Assembly: GCF_900129555.1 (NCBI RefSeq)
Contig: NZ_FQWC01000006.1
Location: forward strand, 186,001-250,000
DNA length: 64,000 nucleotides
DNA from: Flavobacterium defluvii
Lineage (GTDB): Bacteria > Bacteroidota > Bacteroidia > Flavobacteriales > Flavobacteriaceae
Direction: 5' to 3'
Under the pieces are notes generated by a model. The model was not told the origin of the DNA. It saw nothing but the letters and a program-made list of their open reading frames with translations, and searched no databases. Of the stretch, positions 17,297 to 25,071 are shown in pieces (position 1 is the first letter of the stretch; the number at the start of each line of letters is the position of its first letter). The translations under genes and the position numbers were made by a program.

Positions 17297-17360
17297 GCCA
17301 CGAATTCACGAATTATTCCAATTTATATTTTTAATTTTTCTTAATTCGTGAATTCGTAGC
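17297..17360. repeat. Inverted pair of the GCCACGAATTCACGAATT element
   Basis: Left arm at 17297-17314 and inverted right arm at 17342-17360 (AATTCGTGAATTCGTAGC, one change). Same family as 9118-9170, 36299-36316, 46830-46847 and 56590-56653. Confidence 0.85.
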
Positions 17361-17485
17361 AAACCTTTGTACCTTTGAACCTATCCCTCTTTGAACCTCA
17401 TCGTACGTTACAAAATTCCAAAACAAGCGACTTTTTGTTTAAAAACAAACAATTTGTTACAATTTGTTATTTTTCTGTAAATTAT

Positions 17486-17515
17486 TTGTCAGTAGATAAA
17501 AGTGTAATAACTTTG
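17486..17515 (+). promoter_or_regulatory. lysA promoter
   Basis: TTG (17486-17488), a 19-base spacer, and TAACTTTG (17508-17515): a complete Bacteroidota promoter, ending 17 bases before the lysA ATG. The rest of the gap 17162-17532 is repeats and the gltD terminator. Confidence 0.7.
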
Positions 17516-17532
17516 CCCAAAATGATTTAAAA

Positions 17533-18756
17533 ATGCAAGCAAAAGATTTACTGCAGTTAGCAGACCAATTTGGAACTCCATTGTATGTTTACGATGCTGA
17601 AAAAATCCAATCTCAGTACAACAGATTAACTAAAGCTTTCTCAAAGGTAGAAAACTTAAGAGTTAATTACGCCATGAAGGCATTGTCTAACATTGCGATT
17701 CTACAGTTATTAAAGAACATGGGGTCTGGCCTAGATACTGTATCAATTCAGGAAGTTTTATTAGGACTTCATGCTGGCTATGAACCCGAAAGAATTTTCT
17801 TTACACCAAACGGCGTTTCTCTGGAAGAGATTGAAGAAGTAGCCGCAATGGGTGTACAAATCAATATCGACAATTTATCTATTCTGGAGCAATTCGGAAC
17901 AAAACATCCTCATATTCCGGTATGTATTCGTATCAATCCGCACGTAATGGCAGGCGGAAACGCTAACATTTCTGTTGGACACATCGATAGTAAATTCGGA
18001 ATCTCTGTTCACCAGATTCCGCATATCTTGCGAATTGTTGAAAACACAAAAATGAGCATTGTGGGAATTCACATGCACACAGGATCTGATATTTTAGATA
18101 TCGAAGTATTCTTGTATGCTGCTGAAATCTTATTCGATACGGCTAAACATTTCAAAGATTTACAATTCTTAGATTTCGGAAGCGGATTCAAAGTTCCTTA
18201 CAAAAAAGACGATATCGAGACAGATATCGAAGAATTAGGTAAAAAATTATCTAAAAGATTCAACGCTTTCTGTGCTGAATATGGCAGGGATTTAACTTTA
18301 ATTTTCGAACCAGGAAAATTCCTTGTAAGTGAAGCAGGTCATTTCTTGGTAAAAGTAAACGTAGTAAAACAAACAACGTCAACAGTTTTCGCTGGAATCG
18401 ACAGTGGTTTTAACCACTTAATCCGTCCTATGTTTTACGGTTCACAGCATTATATCGAAAACATCTCAAATCCAAAAGGGAAAGAGCGTTTTTACTCAGT
18501 TGTAGGATACATTTGCGAGACAGATACTTTTGCCAACAATCGTAGAATTCCAGAAATTACCGAAGGCGATATTTTAGCTTTCAGAAATGCCGGAGCATAC
18601 TGTTTCTCAATGTCTTCAAACTATAACTCAAGATACAAACCAGCCGAAGTTCTTTGGAAAGACGGAAAAGGAATCTTGATTCGTGCACATGAAACTTTTG
18701 AAGATTTACTTAAAAATCAAATTCCGTTGCCAGAAGAGGTTTCTGCTACAGTTTAA
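17533..18756 (+). CDS. lysA: Diaminopimelate decarboxylase
   Basis: Last step of lysine synthesis: meso-diaminopimelate to L-lysine and CO2, PLP-dependent. The 407-residue protein has the fold III barrel with the PLP lysine in NYAMKALSN (Lys49), GIHMHTGSD (phosphate and substrate side), the glycine-rich DFGSGF, EPGKFLV, and the partner active-site cysteine in GYICETDTFANN. The final GAYCFSMSSNYN also fits. It is monocistronic, with its own promoter and a terminator at 18784-18818. Confidence 0.96.
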   Translation: MQAKDLLQLADQFGTPLYVYDAEKIQSQYNRLTKAFSKVENLRVNYAMKALSNIAILQLLKNMGSGLDTVSIQEVLLGLHAGYEPERIFFTPNGVSLEEIEEVAAMGVQINIDNLSILEQFGTKHPHIPVCIRINPHVMAGGNANISVGHIDSKFGISVHQIPHILRIVENTKMSIVGIHMHTGSDILDIEVFLYAAEILFDTAKHFKDLQFLDFGSGFKVPYKKDDIETDIEELGKKLSKRFNAFCAEYGRDLTLIFEPGKFLVSEAGHFLVKVNVVKQTTSTVFAGIDSGFNHLIRPMFYGSQHYIENISNPKGKERFYSVVGYICETDTFANNRRIPEITEGDILAFRNAGAYCFSMSSNYNSRYKPAEVLWKDGKGILIRAHETFEDLLKNQIPLPEEVSATV

Positions 18757-18783
18757 CAATAGAAAAAAAAGGAATATCACCTA

Positions 18784-18818
18784 AGTCCCGTTTCTTAATT
18801 GAGGCGGGATTTTTTTTG
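18784..18818 (+). terminator. lysA terminator
   Basis: AGTCCCG (18784-18790), a 14-base loop, CGGGATT (18805-18811) and a run of T. Confidence 0.8.
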
Positions 18819-18922
18819 TTGCAGATTTTTAAACATCTTAGATTTTAGATTACTTAGATTTAGCCAAAACCGATTATCAGGCTGAGCGAAGCCGAAGCCC
18901 ACGCAAAGTAACCACACAGTTT

Positions 18923-19403
18923 TGTCATTTCGACGAAGGAGAAATCTTCGCAAGCAGCTCTACAAAGAATATCAAAAAAGGCAATAAAAAGAAAGAAAAA
19001 TCCTAAACAAATATTTATCTTTAGCACTAAAAAATGCTAAAGCAAGAAGGCTATCACACGTATTACATATACATACTAACAAATAAATACAAAACCGTTT
19101 TCTATACGGGAGTGACAAATAATTTAAAAATTCGTTTGAGTCAGCATAAAGAAAATAAAACTATTGGAAATAAAACTTTTACGTCAAAATACAATACAAC
19201 TTATTTATTATACTACGAGAAATTCAAATGGATTCAAGAAGCCATAGCTCGCGAAAAGGAAGTAAAAGATTGGCGCAGAGAAAAGAAAATTGAACTGATA
19301 AAAACTATTAATCCTGATTTGGATTTTCTTAATTATTTATTTGAATAACATTTCCAATCTTTGTAGAGTTATTTGCGAAGATTTCTCCTTCGTCGAAATG
19401 ACA
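18923..19403. mobile_element. GIY-YIG gene enclosed by 46-base inverted repeats
   Basis: Bases 18923-18968 (starting TGTCATTTCGACGAAGGAG) recur inverted at 19358-19403 with 3 differences in 46. Similarity continues a little beyond (CCACA about 5 bases outside each arm). The only gene inside is the GIY-YIG endonuclease, whose stop is 9 bases from the right arm. A shorter palindrome with the same arms but no gene lies at 52433-52525. I infer a small mobile or repeat-maintaining unit. No target-site duplication could be established. Confidence 0.6.
19034..19348 (+). CDS. GIY-YIG nuclease family protein
   Basis: A 104-residue single-domain nuclease of the UPF0213/YhbQ group. The core is YYIYILTN (residues 10-17, the GIY strand), FYTGVTNNLKIRLSQH (23-38, the YIG strand, catalytic Arg34 and His38) and the metal-binding Glu in AREKEVKDWRREKKIELI (about residue 75). 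There is no extra DNA-binding domain. Family members cut DNA, but specificity here is unknown. The gene lies wholly inside a pair of 46-base inverted repeats. An in-frame Met further on is not available, so the start at 19034 is accepted. Confidence 0.9.
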   Translation: MLKQEGYHTYYIYILTNKYKTVFYTGVTNNLKIRLSQHKENKTIGNKTFTSKYNTTYLLYYEKFKWIQEAIAREKEVKDWRREKKIELIKTINPDLDFLNYLFE

Positions 19404-19471
19404 AGATTGTGGGTAATTGGAATTTGAGGTATAAATTCAAAAAATAATTAAAGATTTATACTACAAATATA

Positions 19472-19479
19472 TACATTTG
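19472..19479 (+). promoter_or_regulatory. Promoter -7 box of the 19543 gene
   Basis: TACATTTG matches TAnnTTTG, 63 bases before the ATG. Confidence 0.45.
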
Positions 19480-19542
19480 TAATCTTAAAATCATCAATCT
19501 TGTTAATGTCCGCATCATACATTTAAATTCAAACTAAACATT

Positions 19543-20172
19543 ATGGAAACTGATTATTCTAGAATAATTAATAAAATAGCAAAAGAAAAACTTCGCCCTT
19601 ATGGCATTATTCAAAAAGGAAAATCGAGATTATGGTTAGATGATCAAGGTTGGTATATTATTTTAATAGAATTTCAACCATATTCAGGAAGAAGAGGATC
19701 TACATTAAATGTAGGTGCCAATTTTAATTGGTATAACCAAAATTATTTTTCTTTTGATATCGGATATAGACAAAATGTAGAATTTGCAGAATACAAAAAT
19801 GAAGATCAGTTTTCTCAACAAATAGAATTGTATTGCGATAAAGCAATTGAAATTGTTTTAGATTATAGAAACAAACTTGATAATAATCACAGAAAGAATT
19901 TCATTTTAAACCATGCATTTACAAGCGAAAGTTTGTGGGGAAATTATCATAAAGGAACAATTCTTGGAATAATTGGAGAAGCTGATGAAATGAAAAAATA
20001 TTATTCAGCTATTTTAGATGAAGAAAATCAATTTGATTGGATAAACGATTTGCAGTCAAAAGTAAGGTTTTTAATTGAAAGTAAAGATTTTATAATGGAG
20101 ATTAGAAAAACTATATACGAATCAAGGAAATTAAAAAAACTGCCTGAAAGTGAAATCAATTTATTAGTTTAA
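19543..20172 (+). CDS. Hypothetical protein, possibly DUF4304-like
   Basis: A 209-residue soluble protein without signal peptide or membrane segment. The first half (KEKLRPYGIIQKGKSRLWLDDQGWYIILIEFQPYSG and NVGANFNWYNQNYFSFDIGYR) recalls DUF4304-type proteins. In these a strand for self-recognition is followed by a beta-sheet reading v-x-x-Q-x-S, and some sit beside polymorphic toxins. The match is by eye and weak. The second half is helical and highly charged. It lies in an accessory patch next to the GIY-YIG element, so horizontal acquisition is plausible. Confidence 0.7.
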   Translation: METDYSRIINKIAKEKLRPYGIIQKGKSRLWLDDQGWYIILIEFQPYSGRRGSTLNVGANFNWYNQNYFSFDIGYRQNVEFAEYKNEDQFSQQIELYCDKAIEIVLDYRNKLDNNHRKNFILNHAFTSESLWGNYHKGTILGIIGEADEMKKYYSAILDEENQFDWINDLQSKVRFLIESKDFIMEIRKTIYESRKLKKLPESEINLLV

Positions 20173-20193
20173 AATACAGCTTATTCTCTTCTA

Positions 20194-20270
20194 TAGCGAG
20201 CGTCGCGTCCTTGAATAAAATCTTAGTAAAAAAACAAAACTTAATGGTCACGAGCGAGACGCTCGCGCTA
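20194..20270. repeat. Imperfect inverted repeat, GC-rich
   Basis: TAGCGAGCGTCGCGTCC (20194-20210) and GCGAGACGCTCGCGCTA (20254-20270) are imperfect inverted copies in an otherwise AT-rich gap. The right arm itself folds as GCGAG-acg-CTCGC. It resembles the nested mini-hairpin elements elsewhere. Confidence 0.6.
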
Positions 20271-20374
20271 GCAATTAAGCCTGAACAATAAAAATTCTGT
20301 AAAAGCACAAATATCTTATGATTTTGTGCTTTTTATGTTTTAGAAAAGACAAAACATTATTAAACTTTAAATTA

Positions 20375-20758
20375 ATGAAATTAAAACAACGTTTTCTTGT
20401 CTATTTATTACTAGCAATTTTATACTTTTTTGCAACATCATTACTTATAATTCTTGATGAGAAATTAAAAATAAATGATGCATTTATTACAGTTCCCTGT
20501 GGTTTTGTTTTAATAAACATTGCATATACTTTTTTGTTTTTAAAACTTAACCCTTTACTAAATATTCTAAGCGCATCAATTATTCCTTTTTTGAGCTTAT
20601 TCCTGGCTTTAAAATTTAGTGATTTACATTTATTTTCTCGCTATGATGCTTATGATATAGGTACAGCAATAATAGCAAATGCCATTTTTCCAATCATCTT
20701 TTGGGAAATTATATATCAGATAAAAAATATTTATAGCTTGAAGAGCGTAATAAAATGA
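20375..20758 (+). CDS. Small membrane protein, tandem paralogue 1
   Basis: From the ATG at 20375 (MKLKQRFLVYLLL) the protein has 127 residues and four hydrophobic segments. The upstream ATG at 20318 would add a Cys- and Lys-rich, non-hydrophobic leader and is not supported by the paralogue. It is clearly related to the next gene (20837-21196). Shared blocks are EKLK, CGF near the middle, PLLNIL, SLFLALKF, LHL, and the C-terminal ANA-F-x-IIFWEI-YQ-K. No known family is recognised and no function is claimed. Confidence 0.7.
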   Translation: MKLKQRFLVYLLLAILYFFATSLLIILDEKLKINDAFITVPCGFVLINIAYTFLFLKLNPLLNILSASIIPFLSLFLALKFSDLHLFSRYDAYDIGTAIIANAIFPIIFWEIIYQIKNIYSLKSVIK

Positions 20759-20836
20759 AGTATTTCCAACTTCATTCAGTATTCATCTTTTAATAGTATC
20801 TTCGTATTTAAAATCTTCATAATAAACAAATACAAA

Positions 20837-21196
20837 ATGAAACCACAAATACGAATCCTTTTATATTCCATTCTATTCTTTTTATACCTAACCTCTACCC
20901 CGCTTATATTATCATTGGGCGAAAAATTAAAAACAGATCCTTATATCACTTTAGGCTGCGGTTTTGCTGTTTTTAATCTTATTTATGCATTTTTAGCATT
21001 AAAATGGAAACCTTTATTAAATATACTTTTCGCAGTTGCAATCGCAACTTTATCATTATTCTTGGCTCTAAAATTTACTAATTTACATCTTCTAATAAAT
21101 TATGATCCGTATCAGGTTAAAACTGCCATATTTGCCAATGCAGTTTTTTCAATTATTTTTTGGGAGATTGTTTATCAGGTGAAGATTAGAATATGA
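20837..21196 (+). CDS. Small membrane protein, tandem paralogue 2
   Basis: A 119-residue protein of four hydrophobic segments, a tandem paralogue of the gene at 20375. It shows the same EKLK, CGF, PLLNIL, SLFLALKF and IIFWEIVYQ blocks. Divergence is moderate, so the duplication is not recent. It is followed after 3 bases by the frameshifted gene at 21200. No known domain is recognised. Confidence 0.72.
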   Translation: MKPQIRILLYSILFFLYLTSTPLILSLGEKLKTDPYITLGCGFAVFNLIYAFLALKWKPLLNILFAVAIATLSLFLALKFTNLHLLINYDPYQVKTAIFANAVFSIIFWEIVYQVKIRI

Positions 21197-21199
21197 GTA

Positions 21200-21570
21200 A
21201 TGAAAATTAAAGAAATATATCTGAGGTTCTTTTTACTTAATACTTCAAGAACTGGAACGAAACCTACAAGGGGATTTTCTAGTCTTGAATCAGGTTTTAT
21301 ATTGCTAATTTGTACTATTTTAAAGAAAATTATATTTCCTGATTTACACATCTCATTACTTTTACTTTTTCAATTTTTCTTATTCTTTGCCTCACATTTG
21401 AGTATTTCAATAACAAAATTTATAAAAGAAAAAACAAAATCCTTACAATAGAATGGGAAAGAAAAACAGAGAAAAATAAAATAATATATGTAATTTATAA
21501 TCTCATATCTATAATTATTGTTTTCTCAATTTGTTTCTATGCTTTAAACTATTTGGATAATCAATCTTAA
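21200..21570 (+). pseudogene. Membrane protein gene interrupted by a frameshift
   Basis: The frame starting at 21200 runs 83 codons with two hydrophobic segments and stops at 21451. A second frame then carries a hydrophilic linker (KILTIEWERKTEKNK) and a third hydrophobic segment (IIYVIYNLISIIIVFSICFY), ending at 21570. It has no ATG, GTG or TTG start until its last few codons. Adding one A to the A6 run at 21429-21434 joins the two parts into one protein of about 123 residues. This points to a one-base deletion, slippage at the A-run, or a sequencing error. The family is not recognised. Confidence 0.5.
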
Positions 21571-21652
21571 GTTTAAAAATATTATTTTAGCTTATTACAA
21601 ATTGGAAAAATCTCCAAAATTTTACTCCCATAATCCAAACCCAAAAAAACCT

Positions 21653-22102
21653 ATGAAAATTACAATTTCCCTATTAACATTATTCCTATTATTTACCACT
21701 AATATATTCAGCCAGACAATTGCTGATTTAAAATTAAAACCAAAAGAAATTCCAAAAGGCTATATTCCTAACGACGGAAATATTTGTGTTACTCCCCAGG
21801 CTTGCAATTTTTATACCGATATTGAAACCTACAGCAATATTGTGGGAACTGTAAAAAGCAAAGCCATTCAAAGTTTTAGAAACAAAACAGACCGCGGATC
21901 GATAATGTATTTTGAATTCGACCACGTATTTAAAGGAGATCGTTTTCTGCAAGGTTTGCTTTGGGGAAAAGATGGACAGCCAACTGACGAACATCCGGAA
22001 GAATATGTTGTAAAAGGTAAATTCTTAGTCATTTGGAGTTTTCGTGCCGACAGTCCTATTAAAGAAAAATCAGAAAACAAAATTGAATCCATTTTACCAT
22101 AA
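21653..22102 (+). CDS. Small secreted protein of unknown function
   Basis: From the ATG at 21653 it is 149 residues with a signal peptide (MKITISLLTLFLLFTTNIFSQ, cleavage near residue 21). The TTG at 21602 would put a charged segment ahead of the signal and is rejected. The mature part is hydrophilic with two Cys close together (GNICVTPQACNF), then a beta-rich region (IVGTVKSKAIQSF, SIMYFEFDHVFKGD, FLVIWSFRAD). No family is recognised. A structured repeat follows its stop. Confidence 0.75.
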   Translation: MKITISLLTLFLLFTTNIFSQTIADLKLKPKEIPKGYIPNDGNICVTPQACNFYTDIETYSNIVGTVKSKAIQSFRNKTDRGSIMYFEFDHVFKGDRFLQGLLWGKDGQPTDEHPEEYVVKGKFLVIWSFRADSPIKEKSENKIESILP

Positions 22103-22138
22103 ATAAAAAACATAAATTATCTAAAAATTATTCTTCTC

Positions 22139-22213
22139 GCTTAGCCCCGATAGAGCCGATATCCTTTTGTGGCGGTGTTCGACACAAAAGATAAAGGTGA
22201 AAGCGGGACTAAT
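22139..22213. ncRNA. Structured element resembling the Flavo-1 RNA motif, copy 1
   Basis: TAGCCCCG pairs with CGGGACTA as the outer stem (one mismatch) and ATCCTTTTGTG pairs with CACAAAAGAT as an inner stem; GATAG and a purine-rich internal loop lie between. A second copy is at 42591-42675. From memory, a conserved RNA motif named Flavo-1 from Flavobacteria has this appearance. I cannot verify it here. Confidence 0.45.
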
Positions 22214-22313
22214 GTTCTTGTGTAGACCTCTTTTCTGCTCCTTAAAATAATTTAAAAAAGGCATAGTTGTTGAAAGTTAAAAAAGATATATTTACACCTT
22301 CAAAAGAAATACT

Positions 22314-23501
22314 ATGCAAAAAACTACTTTACTATTTTCTATATTCTTTTTGGTTCTTTCTTCATGCGGAGTTAAGACAACTCAGGCTCTTATAAGTGAC
22401 GGAAATTATGATGGAGCTATTGATCGTGCGGTAGAAGCTTTGAGAACCAATAAAGATTCTAAAGGAAAACAAGATTATGTGTATTTGCTTGAAGAAGCTT
22501 TTGCAAAAGCAAAAGACAGGGATTTACGCGATCTTGATATGCTGTCAAAAGAAGGAAATCCGGCAAATGCTGAACGTATTTACAATACTTATTTACAGCT
22601 CAATAATCGTCAGGAAAAAATTAGACCTTTGCTTCCGCTGAAATTATTAAAACAAGGGAAAAATGCCAATTTTACCTTTGACAATTATTCTGATCAAATT
22701 GTAAACAGTAAAAATGCACTTTCGAAGTATTTATACGAAAATGCTTCTGCGCTTTTAAAATCAAATAACAAGCTTGATTTTAGAAAAGCATATGACGACT
22801 TTTTTTATTTAGAAAGTATAAATCCGAATTACAAAAACACAAAAAAATTGATGGACGATGCACAGTTTAAAGGAACTGATTTTGTCGACGTTTATGCAAA
22901 AAACGAAACCAATATGGTAATTCCGAAAATGCTTCAAGATGATTTATTGGATTTTAAAACCTACGGATTAAACGATAAATGGACAATTTATCATAATGCA
23001 AGGCAAAAAAATATTAATTATGATTATAGTTTAATTATCAATTTCAGACAAATTGTAATCTCACCTGAACAAATAAAAGAAAAGGAATTCATCAAAGAAA
23101 AACAGGTGAAAGATGGCTTAAAAACACTTCTTGACAGCCGAGGAAGACCAGTAAAAGACAGCCTTGGAAAAGAAATTAAAGTTGATAATTACAAAATGCT
23201 TCGTGCTAATATTTACGAATTCAGACAATTTAAATCTTGTCAGGTAACGGCAAAAATTGATTATATAGATTTAAGGACAAATCAACTAATCCAGACTTTT
23301 CCGGTAACCAGCGAATTTGTTTTTGAGAATATTTATTCGACTTACAAAGGCGACAGAAATGCCTGCGACGACAGCTACATTTCATATTTTAGTAAACGCG
23401 CTGTTCCGTTTCCGAATAATGAACAAATGGTTTATGATACGGGCGAAGATCTAAAAGCAAGATTGAAAGATATTATTGTTCGGAATAAATTTAGAAATTA
23501 A
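22314..23501 (+). CDS. Lipoprotein with repeat-like helical N-terminal half
   Basis: A 395-residue lipoprotein (lipobox LVLSSC, Cys18). The first part, TTQALISDGNYDGAIDRAVEALRTNKDSKGKQDYVYLLEEAFAKA, reads like tetratricopeptide-type helices and continues to about residue 190. The rest is beta-rich with a YDYSLIINFRQIVISPEQ segment and paired cysteines. No established name is recognised. It is probably anchored in the outer membrane or periplasm. Promoter-like TTG (22267-22269), 17 bases, TATATTTA (22287-22294) precedes it and a terminator follows. Confidence 0.82.
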   Translation: MQKTTLLFSIFFLVLSSCGVKTTQALISDGNYDGAIDRAVEALRTNKDSKGKQDYVYLLEEAFAKAKDRDLRDLDMLSKEGNPANAERIYNTYLQLNNRQEKIRPLLPLKLLKQGKNANFTFDNYSDQIVNSKNALSKYLYENASALLKSNNKLDFRKAYDDFFYLESINPNYKNTKKLMDDAQFKGTDFVDVYAKNETNMVIPKMLQDDLLDFKTYGLNDKWTIYHNARQKNINYDYSLIINFRQIVISPEQIKEKEFIKEKQVKDGLKTLLDSRGRPVKDSLGKEIKVDNYKMLRANIYEFRQFKSCQVTAKIDYIDLRTNQLIQTFPVTSEFVFENIYSTYKGDRNACDDSYISYFSKRAVPFPNNEQMVYDTGEDLKARLKDIIVRNKFRN

Positions 23502-23511
23502 AACTTCAGAA

Positions 23512-23538
23512 AAGGCGCATTTCATGCGTCTTTTTTTT
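23512..23538 (+). terminator. Terminator after the lipoprotein gene
   Basis: AAGGCGCAT (23512-23520), loop TTC, ATGCGTCTT (23524-23532) and further T, with one G-U pair. Confidence 0.85.
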
Positions 23539-23582
23539 ATATAAATATCTCAAAATAAAAAAAATTATGTAAAAACAATTGT

Positions 23583-23622
23583 GCAACCAAAAAGTTGCTT
23601 ATATTTGCAACTGATTAGTTGC
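23583..23622 (+). promoter_or_regulatory. ArsR-operon promoter with two identical-spacing operators
   Basis: GCAAC-N6-GTTGC occurs twice, at 23583-23598 and 23607-23622. The -7 box TATATTTG (23600-23607) lies between and touches the second copy. The centres are 24 bases apart. This is a layout for repression by a dimeric winged-helix protein, most simply the ArsR-type product of the first gene. Confidence 0.65.
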
Positions 23623-23638
23623 GTAATTTATATTAAAA

Positions 23639-23965
23639 ATGAAACGAGATATATTTCAGGCCATTGCCGATCCTACTAGAAGAGCAATTTTAGTTTTGGT
23701 TTCTGCTAATGCATTAACACCAAATGCAATTGCAGAACAATTTAATACAACACGCCAAGCGGTTTCGAAACACATCAAAATTTTAAATGAATGTGAGTTA
23801 CTAGATGAAAAAAAAGTGGGCAGAGAAATTTATTATCAGCTCAAAATTGAAAAAATGAAAGAAGTTGATCAATGGCTGGAACAATTCAAAAAGATTTGGG
23901 AAAGCCGATTTAATCAATTAGATCAAGTATTAATTAATCTTAAATCTAAAAAAAATGAAATCTAA
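23639..23965 (+). CDS. ArsR-family transcriptional regulator
   Basis: A 108-residue winged-helix protein beginning [17 protein letters not shown], with the recognition helix region [30 protein letters not shown] (about 27-56) and the wing VGREIYYQL. There are no metal-binding Cys clusters of the ArsR/SmtB type. It belongs to the group usually paired with SRPBCC (AHA1-like) proteins. It overlaps the next gene by 11 bases, so the two are translationally coupled. Two GCAAC-N6-GTTGC sites at its promoter suggest autoregulation. Confidence 0.92.
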   Translation: MKRDIFQAIADPTRRAILVLVSANALTPNAIAEQFNTTRQAVSKHIKILNECELLDEKKVGREIYYQLKIEKMKEVDQWLEQFKKIWESRFNQLDQVLINLKSKKNEI

Positions 23966-24455
23966 TCTATTAATGAATTTTGAAGTTGACAAAGAAAATA
24001 AAACCGTATATATAAAACGTGAATTTGATGCATCACTTTCTGATGTGTGGTCAGCATGGACAGAACCTGAAATTCTAGACCAATGGTGGGCACCGGCACC
24101 GTTTAAATCTGAAACCACAAGCATGGAATTTAAAGAAGGCGGAAAAAGATTATATGCCATGGTTACTCCGGAAGGTGAAAAACGCTGGAGTATTTTTGAA
24201 TATACTTCAATTTCTCCAAAAACAAACTTTAAACATTCTACAACTTTTTGCGATGCCGAAGGAAATCCAAATTCAGTTTTTGGGAGTTCGTATTGGGATT
24301 TAACTTTTTCTGAAAACGGAGATTTAACTGTTGTCGATATTGCAATTAAACGAGACAGCTTGGAAGAATTAGAAAAAATAATCGAAATGGGCTTTAAAGA
24401 AGGAATTACAGCTACAATGCAAACTCTCGATAAAATCTTTGAATCAAGAAAATAA
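23955..24455 (+). CDS. SRPBCC (AHA1-like) domain protein 1
   Basis: A 166-residue START-like beta-barrel protein. Typical words are [30 protein letters not shown] (about 17-46), [13 protein letters not shown], and the C-terminal helix [17 protein letters not shown]. The family binds hydrophobic ligands; the ligand here is unknown. It overlaps the ArsR gene by 11 bases and is followed after 28 bases by a close paralogue. Confidence 0.9.
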   Translation: MKSNLLMNFEVDKENKTVYIKREFDASLSDVWSAWTEPEILDQWWAPAPFKSETTSMEFKEGGKRLYAMVTPEGEKRWSIFEYTSISPKTNFKHSTTFCDAEGNPNSVFGSSYWDLTFSENGDLTVVDIAIKRDSLEELEKIIEMGFKEGITATMQTLDKIFESRK

Positions 24456-24483
24456 GCAATAACGAATTTAAAATCTAAAGAAT

Positions 24484-24987
24484 ATGAAATCAAATCTTTT
24501 AATGAATTTTACTGTAGATAAAGAAAATAGTACCGTAAATGTAAAACGTGAATTTGATGCATCATTATCAAATGTTTGGTCTGCCTGGACAGAACCTGAA
24601 ATTTTAGATCAGTGGTGGGCACCGGCTCCGTGGAAATCCAAAACTAAGAGTATGGATTTTAAAGAAGGGGGACGAAGAATATATGCTATGATTGGCCCTC
24701 AAGGCGAAGAACATTGGGCAATTGCTGATTTTACTTCAATCACTCCGAAAAGTAATTTTAAATATCTGGATGCCTTTAGCGACAGCGAAGGAAATTTAAA
24801 TACTGATTTTCCGAGATCAGATTGGAATGTAAATTTTTCTGAAGAAGGAAATTCAACTATTGTTGACATTGCTATTAAACACGAAAATTTATCTGATTTG
24901 GAGAAAATAATCGAAATGGGGTTCAAAGAAGGTTTCACAATTGCAATGGAAGGTTTGGACAAGATTTTTGCTGAGAAAGCAAAATAA
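24484..24987 (+). CDS. SRPBCC (AHA1-like) domain protein 2
   Basis: A 167-residue paralogue of the preceding gene. It has the same opening (MKSNLLMNF), the same [31 protein letters not shown] block, and the same C-terminal [11 protein letters not shown] helix. It arose by tandem duplication and diverged mainly in the central strands (residues about 70-110), where the ligand pocket would be. It is presumably transcribed from the ArsR promoter. A terminator follows. Confidence 0.9.
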   Translation: MKSNLLMNFTVDKENSTVNVKREFDASLSNVWSAWTEPEILDQWWAPAPWKSKTKSMDFKEGGRRIYAMIGPQGEEHWAIADFTSITPKSNFKYLDAFSDSEGNLNTDFPRSDWNVNFSEEGNSTIVDIAIKHENLSDLEKIIEMGFKEGFTIAMEGLDKIFAEKAK

Positions 24988-24999
24988 ATCTCTTCAATT

Positions 25000-25052
25000 T
25001 GTAAAAAGACGAAAGTTCAAAAAATAAAAATTGTAACTTTCGTCTTTTTACA
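25000..25052. terminator. Strong hairpin terminator after the SRPBCC genes
   Basis: A perfect 18-base inverted repeat, TGTAAAAAGACGAAAGTT (25000-25017) and its complement (25035-25052), with the T-rich stretch inside the 3' arm. Confidence 0.75.
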
Positions 25053-25071
25053 AATCATTTTTACTTCTATA

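Noticed and set aside
19034..19348. GIY-YIG gene as a homing endonuclease inside an intron or as a UvrC fragment
   Set aside because: There is no interrupted host gene or intron structure, and the protein lacks the UvrC helix-hairpin-helix parts; it is a complete single-domain UPF0213-like protein.
23930..24493. A 187-codon minus-strand frame opposite the first SRPBCC gene
   Set aside because: It is a shadow of the well-supported SRPBCC coding sequence and shows no domain of its own.
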